A stretch of 64,000 bases of DNA from CAVTWH01 sp963850915 (GTDB lineage Bacteria > Actinomycetota > Actinomycetes > Mycobacteriales > Micromonosporaceae). The notes under the pieces were generated by a model. It did no database searches. It was not told where the DNA came from and worked only from the letters and a program-made list of their open reading frames with translations. The stretch spans positions 868,001 through 932,000 of the forward strand of contig CAWKND010000004.1 in NCBI GenBank assembly GCA_963850915.1, read 5' to 3'. Each line of letters begins with the position of its first letter. Position 1 is the stretch's first letter. Both the position numbers and the translations under genes were made by a program. Below are positions 58,783 through 64,000 of this stretch, piece after piece.

Positions 58783-59943
58783 ATGCAGCGGGTGGACGTA
58801 CTCGTCATCGGGGGCGGCATCGTCGGGCTGGCGATTGCCCGGGAGGCCGCCGCCCGCCGGCCGGGTGCCCGGATCGTGGTGGTGGAGAAGGAGTCCCGGG
58901 TCGCCGCCCACCAGACCGGGCACAACTCGGGCGTGATCCACTCCGGCGTCTACTACCGGCCGGGCAGCCTGCGTGCCCGGCTCTGCGTGGCCGGCGCGCG
59001 CTCGATGGTCGAGTTCTGCCGGGAGCACGGGGTACCGGTCGAGGTGCCGGGCAAGCTGATCGTGGCCACCGAGCCCGACGAGCTGCCCCGACTGCGCGGC
59101 CTCGCCGAGCGGGCGGCCGCCAACGGGGTACCGGCCGAATGGCTGGAGCCGTTGCGCGCCAAGGAGTACGAGCCGAACGTCGAGTGCCTGGCGGCGCTGC
59201 GCATCCCCGGTACCGGCATCACCGACTACGCCGCCGTCTGTACCGCACTCGCGAGGCTGCTGACCGCCGCCGGTGGCCAGGTACTGCTGGGCGCGCGGGT
59301 GTACCGGATCGCCGGGGCCCGCGTGTTCACCACGGCCGGCGACTTCGAGGCGGGGCTGATCGTCAACTGCGCCGGCCTCTACGCCGACCGGGTGGCCCGG
59401 CTGGCTGGCGTACGGTTGCCGGCGCGCATCCTGGCCTTCCGGGGCGAGTACTTCACGCTGCGCCGGCCCGTGGTACGCGGGCTGGTCTACCCGGTACCCG
59501 ACCCGGCGCTGCCGTTCCTCGGCGTACACCTGACGCCGATGGTGGACGGCAGCCTGCACGCCGGCCCGAACGCGGTACTGGCGCTGGCCCGCGAGGGGTA
59601 CTCGTGGCGCCGGATCAGCCCACGGGACCTGGCCGGGGTGGCCGGCTACCCCGGCTCCTGGCGGCTGGCCCGGCAGCACCTGGGCACCGGCGTGGCGGAG
59701 GTACGCCGGTCGCTGTCCCGGCGCCGCTTCGCCGCCAGCCTGGCCCGGCTGGTACCGGGGATCACGGTTGCCGACCTGGTACCCGCGCCCGCCGGGGTAC
59801 GCGCCCAGGCAGTCGGCCCGGACGGCGCGCTGCTCGACGACTTCGTACTGCTGCGCCGCCCGGGGCAGGTACACGTACTCAACGCCCCGTCGCCGGCCGC
59901 CACCAGTTCGCTGGAGATCGCCCGGACGTACTTAACGCCCTGA
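58783..59943 (+). CDS. lhgO: L-2-hydroxyglutarate oxidase (LhgO family)
   Basis: 386 residues, FAD-dependent. Rossmann motif VDVLVIGGGIVGLAIAREAA, the covalent-type QTGHNSGVIHSGVYYRPGSL segment diagnostic of LhgO/L2HGDH, ALRIPGTGITDYAAVCTALA, and a C-terminal FAD motif HVLNAPSPAATSSLEIARTY. It oxidises L-2-hydroxyglutarate to 2-oxoglutarate. ATG 58783 has GCTAGCGTGGGCCG upstream, no strong SD. It is 34 bp after the MFS stop, so one operon is plausible; the transporter could import a hydroxyacid, which is speculation. Confidence 0.92.
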   Translation: MQRVDVLVIGGGIVGLAIAREAAARRPGARIVVVEKESRVAAHQTGHNSGVIHSGVYYRPGSLRARLCVAGARSMVEFCREHGVPVEVPGKLIVATEPDELPRLRGLAERAAANGVPAEWLEPLRAKEYEPNVECLAALRIPGTGITDYAAVCTALARLLTAAGGQVLLGARVYRIAGARVFTTAGDFEAGLIVNCAGLYADRVARLAGVRLPARILAFRGEYFTLRRPVVRGLVYPVPDPALPFLGVHLTPMVDGSLHAGPNAVLALAREGYSWRRISPRDLAGVAGYPGSWRLARQHLGTGVAEVRRSLSRRRFAASLARLVPGITVADLVPAPAGVRAQAVGPDGALLDDFVLLRRPGQVHVLNAPSPAATSSLEIARTYLTP

Positions 59944-59964
59944 GCCTCGACCACCAGCCCTGAG

Positions 59965-59980
59965 CGCTCCCCGGGGAGCG
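59965..59980 (+). terminator. Palindromic terminator candidate after lhgO
   Basis: CGCTCCCCGGGGAGCG is a perfect 16-bp palindrome, with alternative longer pairing of CTGAGCG (59960-59966) and CGCTCAG (59990-59996). It is 22 bp after the lhgO stop and before the lipoprotein gene. Confidence 0.5.
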
Positions 59981-60038
59981 GGCTGTCGGCGCTCAGCCGG
60001 GCGCCGTAGGGTGTGCTCCGGTTCAGCGGTCTGGGGAG

Positions 60039-60599
60039 GTGGCTGTGCGGCGGGTTGTGGTCGCTGTGCTCCTGTTGGTCCCGCTCGCGCTGGCCAGCGG
60101 GTGCTCCACGGGGTCGGCAAAGCCAACGCCGACGCCGGTCGTCACCTACGGGCCGGTACCCCCGGACGTGGCCGGCGGCTCCTGCCAACTGCTCGACTAC
60201 GCCACCGTCACCGCCGACCTCGGGCTGACCTTCGACGTCGCGGCGGCCAGCCAGAACCAGCAGACCTACACGTGTGTACTGGAGCGCGAGGGTGCACCCC
60301 TGCCCGACCTGCTGCTCTCGATCACGCTCGTGGCGGATCTGGACATCCCGACCTTCAAGGCGAAGGTGATCCCGTCCGGCGCCACGGCCATCGGCGACCT
60401 GGGCAAGATCGGGTACAGCCGGACCGCGCCGGCCACGGCCGATGTCGGGCCGAGCGTGGAGGTCGGTTGGCTGGCCGGGAACGGGCGGTTGATCGTGCTG
60501 CGCTGCCGGCTGGCCACCTCCGGTACGGCGGATGACGCAGCGGCGCTGGTACCCAAGCTCGTCACCCTGGCCCGCAAGATCGACCTGACCAGCATCTGA
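60039..60599 (+). CDS. Putative secreted lipoprotein of unknown function
   Basis: 186 residues: signal peptide MAVRRVVVAVLLLVPLALAS with a lipobox L-A-S-G-C (Cys22), a Ser/Thr/Pro linker and a compact domain with two Cys (GGSCQLLDYATVTADLGLTF; TYTCVLERE), later RCRLATSGTADD. The DUF3558 family is the closest architecture I can think of but the match is not secure. Outer-surface location is inferred from the lipobox. GTG 60039 or GTG 60045 could start it. It converges with ideR. Confidence 0.75.
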   Translation: MAVRRVVVAVLLLVPLALASGCSTGSAKPTPTPVVTYGPVPPDVAGGSCQLLDYATVTADLGLTFDVAAASQNQQTYTCVLEREGAPLPDLLLSITLVADLDIPTFKAKVIPSGATAIGDLGKIGYSRTAPATADVGPSVEVGWLAGNGRLIVLRCRLATSGTADDAAALVPKLVTLARKIDLTSI

Positions 60600-60625
60600 G
60601 CTCTTGAACCGGAGGCCCCGCAGGG

Positions 60626-61309
60626 TCAGTGGGCGATGACGAAGACCCGGGAAGCCACCTCACGCGGCAGCCGGATCTGCTCGCCCGCCTGGTGGACGAC
60701 CACCGCGTCGCGCTCCTGCGCCACCTTCACCACCGCGCCCGGGTCGACCCCGGCCGCGTGCAGCTGCCGGAGTACCTCGGGGTGGGTCTGCACGCTCTCG
60801 CAGATGCGCTTGACCATCACCGAGCCGGAGAGCCCGGGGAAGGCCAGGTTGCGCTCGCCCTCGGTGCTGTCCGGCGGGACGAGGCCGCCCGCGTCGAACT
60901 CGCCCAGCCCCGGGATCGGGTTGCCGTAGGGCGAGCGGGTCGGCCGGTCGAGCAGCTCGTAGACCCGGCGCTCGACGGACTCGCTCATCACGTGCTCCCA
61001 GCGGCAGGCCTCCTCGTGGGCCTCCTCGTAGGGCATCCCGATGACGTTGACCAGCAGCAGCTCGGCGAGGCGGTGCTTGCGCATGACGGCCACCGCGTGC
61101 CCCCGACCGAGGTCGGTGAGGTGCAGGTGCCGGTCGCCCTCGACGACGAGCAGGCCGTCGCGCTCCATCCGGTTGACCGTCTGGCTGACCGTGGGGCCGC
61201 TCTGGTGCAGCCGCTCGGCGATCCGGGCACGCAGCGGCGGGACCCCCTCCTCTTCGAGCTCGAGGATGGTCCGCAGGTACATCTCGGTGGTATCGACCAA
61301 ATCATTCAT
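60626..61309 (-). CDS. ideR: Iron-dependent DtxR/IdeR-family repressor
   Basis: 227 residues beginning MNDLVDTTEMYLRTILELEE, near-identical to mycobacterial IdeR. All metal ligands are in place: Met10, His79, Glu83, His98, Cys102, Glu105 and His106 (HAVAVMRKHRLAE ... EACRWEHVMSE). The helix-turn-helix (RIAERLHQSGPTVSQTVNRM) and a C-terminal SH3-like domain follow. With Fe(II) it represses siderophore and activates storage genes. No obvious iron box (TTAGGTTAGGCTAACCTAA type) was found at its own promoter. Confidence 0.93.
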   Translation of the reverse strand: MNDLVDTTEMYLRTILELEEEGVPPLRARIAERLHQSGPTVSQTVNRMERDGLLVVEGDRHLHLTDLGRGHAVAVMRKHRLAELLLVNVIGMPYEEAHEEACRWEHVMSESVERRVYELLDRPTRSPYGNPIPGLGEFDAGGLVPPDSTEGERNLAFPGLSGSVMVKRICESVQTHPEVLRQLHAAGVDPGAVVKVAQERDAVVVHQAGEQIRLPREVASRVFVIAH

Positions 61310-61378
61310 GACTGTCGCTTCCCAACGGGATGACGCCCCAGCTTTCCGACGATGCCGAACAGATCTTCACGCGTTGCC

Positions 61379-61394
61379 TTCCTCCCAGGAGGAA
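61379..61394 (+). promoter_or_regulatory. Inverted repeat TTCCTCC-CA-GGAGGAA containing the likely ribosome site of sseA
   Basis: Perfect 7-bp arms with a 2-bp centre; the right arm contains AGGAGG, 15 nt before GTG 61408. It might be an operator, or might limit ribosome access if stabilised. Confidence 0.45.
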
Positions 61395-61425
61395 TCCTAC
61401 CCGGCGGGTGAGACAGACTGGTTTC

Positions 61426-62355
61426 GTGACCGAGCCCACCGACACCACGCCAGCCTCCACTCCCGCGTCCGCGCCAGCCGCGCCGCCGGCCATTCCCGCG
61501 CTGGTCGACCCGGCCGAGCTGGCCGGGCTGCTGGCCGCCGCCGACCCGCCAGCCGTGCTGGACGTGCGCTGGCGGCTGCCGGGCAGCGCACCGGACAAGC
61601 CGTCAACGCGCAACGAATACACGGCGGCGCATATTCCGGGGGCGGTCTTCATCGACCTGGATGCCGACCTGTGTGGGCCGCCCGGAGCCGGCGGGCGGCA
61701 CCCGCTGCCCGACCCGGTCGCGCTGGCGGCGGCGCTGCGCGCGGCGGGGGTACGGGACGGGCAGCTGGTCGTAGGGTACGACGCCGGGGACAACCAGGCG
61801 GCCGCCAGACTGTGGTGGACGCTGCGCTGGGCCGGGCACCGGGAGGTACGGGTACTCGACGGCGGGTACGCCGCCTGGGTGGCCGACGGCCGGCCGGTCG
61901 AGTCGGGCGTGATCACTCCGAAGCCGGGCAAGGTGACGGTACGCCCGGGCAGCATGCCGGTACTCGACGCGGAGGCGGCCGGTGCTCTCCCGGGCAGCGG
62001 GGGCGTACTCGTGGACGCGCGCATTCCCGCCCGGTACCGGGGCGAAGTGGAGCCGGTGGACCCGGTGGCCGGGCGGATCCCGGGCGCCGTCAACGTCCCG
62101 GCCGCCCGGTTGTCCCTCCTCGGCGGCCGACTGCGCGACCGGGGCGAACTGCGCGCCGCCTTCGCGGCTGTCGGGGTGGGTACCGGTACCCCCGTCGGTG
62201 CCTACTGCGGCTCCGGGGTGACCGCCGCGCACACCGTGCTGGCCCTCACCGTCGCGGGGGTACCCGAGCCAGCCCTCTACGTCGGTTCGTGGAGCAACTG
62301 GATCACCGATCCGGAGCGCCCGATCGCCACCGGCCCGGAGGGGAGCGCGGCGTGA
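61426..62355 (+). CDS. sseA: Thiosulfate/3-mercaptopyruvate sulfurtransferase (two-domain rhodanese)
   Basis: 309 residues from GTG 61426 (MTEPTDTTPASTPASAPAAP); GTG 61408 is a second option, better placed for the AGGAGG site. N-terminal inactive rhodanese domain (LDVRWRLPGSAPDKPSTRNE, HIPGAVFIDLDADLCGPPGA), then the catalytic domain with Cys261 in YCGSGVTAAH. The active-site loop CGSGVTA matches SseA-type enzymes. It overlaps the acuC start by 4 bp (GTGA). Sulfane-sulfur transfer in the cytoplasm; substrate in vivo unknown. Confidence 0.9.
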   Translation: MTEPTDTTPASTPASAPAAPPAIPALVDPAELAGLLAAADPPAVLDVRWRLPGSAPDKPSTRNEYTAAHIPGAVFIDLDADLCGPPGAGGRHPLPDPVALAAALRAAGVRDGQLVVGYDAGDNQAAARLWWTLRWAGHREVRVLDGGYAAWVADGRPVESGVITPKPGKVTVRPGSMPVLDAEAAGALPGSGGVLVDARIPARYRGEVEPVDPVAGRIPGAVNVPAARLSLLGGRLRDRGELRAAFAAVGVGTGTPVGAYCGSGVTAAHTVLALTVAGVPEPALYVGSWSNWITDPERPIATGPEGSAA

Positions 62356-63518
62356 CCGACCGTACCGTCGTCGTCTGGGACGACGCGCTGCTCGGGTACG
62401 ACCTCGGCGACCACCCGCTCGACCCGGTACGCGTCGAGCTGACCATGGCGCTGGCCCGCGAGTTCGGCATCTTCGCCCGGCCCGGTGTCGAGGTGGTCAA
62501 GCCCACCCCGGCCGACGACGCGCTGCTGGGACTGGTGCACACGCCGGAGTACATCGCCGCGGTGAAGCGCCAGGCGCCGGGCTTCGGCATGCACACCGCG
62601 GACAACCCGGTCTTTCCCGGGATGCACGAGGCGAGCGCGCTGATCGTCGGCGCGACCGTGGCGGCCGCCGAGGCGGTGTGGAGCGGCCGGGCCCGCCGGG
62701 CGGTGAGCATCATGGGCGGGCTGCACCACGCGATGGCCGCGAAGGCAGCCGGCTTCTGCGTCTACAACGACCCGGCGGTGGCCATCGCCCGCCTGCTCGA
62801 GCTGGGCGCGGAGCGGATCGCGTACCTGGACGTGGATGTACACCATGGTGACGGCGTACAGGCGGCGTTCTACGACGACCCACGGGTACTCACGGTGAGC
62901 CTGCACGAGTCGCCGCTCGCGCTGTTCCCGGGTACCGGCTTCCCGACCGAGATCGGTGGTCCGGGCGCCGAAGGCAGTGCGGTGAACGTGGCGCTGCCCC
63001 CGGGTACCGGCGACGCGGGCTGGCTGCGCGCTTTCCACGCGGTGGTACCCGGTGTGGTGCGCGCTTTCCGGCCGCAGCTCGTCGTCAGCCAGTGCGGTGC
63101 CGACGCGCACCGGCTGGATCCGTTGGCAGACCTGCGGTTGACGGTGGACGCGCAGCGGGAGAGCTACCTGGCCATGCTGGCGCTCGCCGACGAACTCTGC
63201 GACGGCAAATGGCTCGCGACCGGTGGCGGCGGGTACGCCATCGTGGAGGCGGTACCGCGCGCCTGGACGCATCTGCTCGCGATCGCCACCGGGATGGCAC
63301 TCGATCCGACGCTGCCGATCCCGGACAACTGGCAGAACCTGGCGCACCGGCGCCGCCCCGGCCGCAAGGTACCCACCCGGATGACCGACGGCGCCGCCCC
63401 GCGCTTCGAGCCGTGGCAGCCCACCGGCGAGCCGGACGCGGTGGACCGGGCGATCCAGGCGACCCGCCGCGCGGTGTACCCGCTGCACGGCCTCGACCCG
63501 GACGACCCCCGGGACTAG
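62352..63518 (+). CDS. acuC: Acetoin-utilisation protein AcuC / class I HDAC-family deacetylase
   Basis: 388 residues from GTG 62352. HDAC features: LLGLVHTPEYIAAVKRQAPG, GLHHAMAAKAAGFCVYNDPA, the zinc-ligand segment AYLDVDVHHGDGVQAAFYDD, and GGGGYAIVEAVPRAWTHLLA near the end with the catalytic Tyr region. AcuC enzymes remove acetyl groups from lysine of acetyl-CoA synthetase. It overlaps sseA by 4 bp. The downstream GNAT gene 39 bp away is the expected acetyltransferase counterpart, giving a reversible acetylation pair. Confidence 0.92.
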   Translation: MTDRTVVVWDDALLGYDLGDHPLDPVRVELTMALAREFGIFARPGVEVVKPTPADDALLGLVHTPEYIAAVKRQAPGFGMHTADNPVFPGMHEASALIVGATVAAAEAVWSGRARRAVSIMGGLHHAMAAKAAGFCVYNDPAVAIARLLELGAERIAYLDVDVHHGDGVQAAFYDDPRVLTVSLHESPLALFPGTGFPTEIGGPGAEGSAVNVALPPGTGDAGWLRAFHAVVPGVVRAFRPQLVVSQCGADAHRLDPLADLRLTVDAQRESYLAMLALADELCDGKWLATGGGGYAIVEAVPRAWTHLLAIATGMALDPTLPIPDNWQNLAHRRRPGRKVPTRMTDGAAPRFEPWQPTGEPDAVDRAIQATRRAVYPLHGLDPDDPRD

Positions 63519-63557
63519 CGGCTCACATGACGCGGGCCGAAGTGGCGGCGGTTTGAG

Positions 63558-64000
63558 ATGGCGGCTCGGGAAGCTGATGTGCTGCTCTCCGACGGGACCG
63601 GCGTGCACCTGCGGCCGATCCAGCCGGCTGACGCGGAGAAGATTGTGGCGCTGCACTCGCGCTTCTCCGACCGCACCCGCTATCTGCGCTACTTCTCGCC
63701 GTACCCCCGGATTCCCGAGCGCGACCTGATCCGCTTCACCACCGTGGACCACCACGACCGGGAGGCGATCGTGGTGGTACACGGGGAGCAGCTGATCGCG
63801 GTCGGCCGGTACGACCGGCTCGGGCCAGGTGCGGGCGACGCCGAGGTGGCGTTCGTGGTGGAGGACGCCTTCCAGGGGCGGGGGATCGGCTCGATCCTGC
63901 TGGAGCACCTGGCCGCCAGTGCCCAGCGGGACGGGCTGACCCGGTTCGTCGCGGAAGTGTTGCCGGCCAACGGTGCGATGCTGCGGGTCTTCGCCGACGC
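63558..64000 (+). CDS. GNAT acetyltransferase, 5' part (probable protein-lysine acetyltransferase; runs out of window)
   Basis: The first 147 residues: HLRPIQPADAEKIVALHSRF, SDRTRYLRYFSPYPRIPERD, AVGRYDRLGPGAGDAEVAFV, VEDAFQGRGIGSILLEHLAA with the acetyl-CoA motif Q-G-R-G-I-G. The start and proximity to acuC resemble the Pat/AcuA-type lysine acetyltransferases, which often carry a C-terminal CoA-ligase-like domain not seen here because of truncation. ATG 63558; a 9-codon frame MTRAEVAAV (63528-63557) ends directly before it and may be only an accident. Confidence 0.8.
   Translation, partial: MAAREADVLLSDGTGVHLRPIQPADAEKIVALHSRFSDRTRYLRYFSPYPRIPERDLIRFTTVDHHDREAIVVVHGEQLIAVGRYDRLGPGAGDAEVAFVVEDAFQGRGIGSILLEHLAASAQRDGLTRFVAEVLPANGAMLRVFAD

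Noticed and set aside
63528..63557. 9-codon frame MTRAEVAAV before the GNAT gene as a regulatory leader peptide
   Set aside because: Too short to distinguish from chance, and no attenuator hairpin follows it.

Overview
This is a high-GC actinobacterial chromosome segment. Family-level placement in Micromonosporaceae or a relative is inferred from gene order and content. About 55 genes are readable on both strands, and no tRNA, rRNA, CRISPR array, IS element or prophage was seen. The core gene order (pspA-pspM ... DUF3046, recA, recX, miaB, DUF349, LigB-like, miaA, dapF, hflX, lexA/LysM, nrdR, nrdJ, ideR) follows the conserved actinobacterial neighbourhood known from the Mycobacterium Rv2745c-Rv2711 region, with accessory genes between the conserved blocks.

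Layout. 0-4.5 kb: the end of an unidentified gene, a membrane-anchored substrate-binding/VWA protein, and the envelope-stress pair pspA-pspM. 4.5-6.7 kb (minus): thioesterase, SAM hydrolase and Nei glycosylase, divergent from an HxlR regulator. 6.8-11.8 kb: F420-type oxidoreductase, quinone oxidoreductase, MarR, S10 peptidase, VOC protein. 11.9-16.5 kb: the giant helicase Lhr. 16.6-21 kb: an unknown small gene, NUDIX, TipA-type MerR, a membrane protein and a NarL-type two-component system. 21-24.3 kb: LysE exporter, a flavin-binding/GNAT fusion and a divergent MocR regulator. 24.4-27.7 kb: a frameshifted MFS gene, DUF3046 and an ECF42-type sigma factor with its DGPF partner. 27.7-32.4 kb: recA, recX and RNase Y. 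32.5-40.1 kb: EamA, miaB, DUF349, LigB-like, miaA, dapF, DinB. 40.2-45.6 kb: malic enzyme, hflX, a propeller-like membrane protein and lexA, all broken by many indels. 46-51.2 kb: LysM division-inhibitor-like gene, nrdR, nrdJ. 51.2-56 kb: a toxin-antitoxin pair, DUF1905 protein, prolyl oligopeptidase, GNAT, MOSC. 56-60.6 kb: DUF5522, GlxA regulator, MFS, LhgO, lipoprotein. 60.6-64 kb: IdeR, rhodanese, AcuC deacetylase and the start of a GNAT acetyltransferase.

How the genes work together. The DNA-damage response is the main theme: recA carries a LexA-type box and a RecA-NDp/PafBC-like promoter, the lexA/LysM gap carries three LexA-type boxes, and Nei, Lhr and NrdR/NrdJ supply repair and dNTPs. 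Envelope stress (PspA/PspM), tRNA A37 modification (MiaA then MiaB) and reversible lysine acetylation (AcuC plus GNAT) are other coherent pairs.

Unusual signals. Short tandem repeats (8-31 bp) recur at stop codons, gene ends and linkers. The palindrome GTAC is strongly over-represented, and Val codon GTA appears almost only before C. About 5.4 kb (40.2-45.6 kb) is dense in frameshifts and looks like an unpolished assembly patch. The other possibly new items are a Phd/HicB hybrid antitoxin with a HicA-like toxin, and an exact 24-24-23 bp repeat that explains the MFS frameshift.
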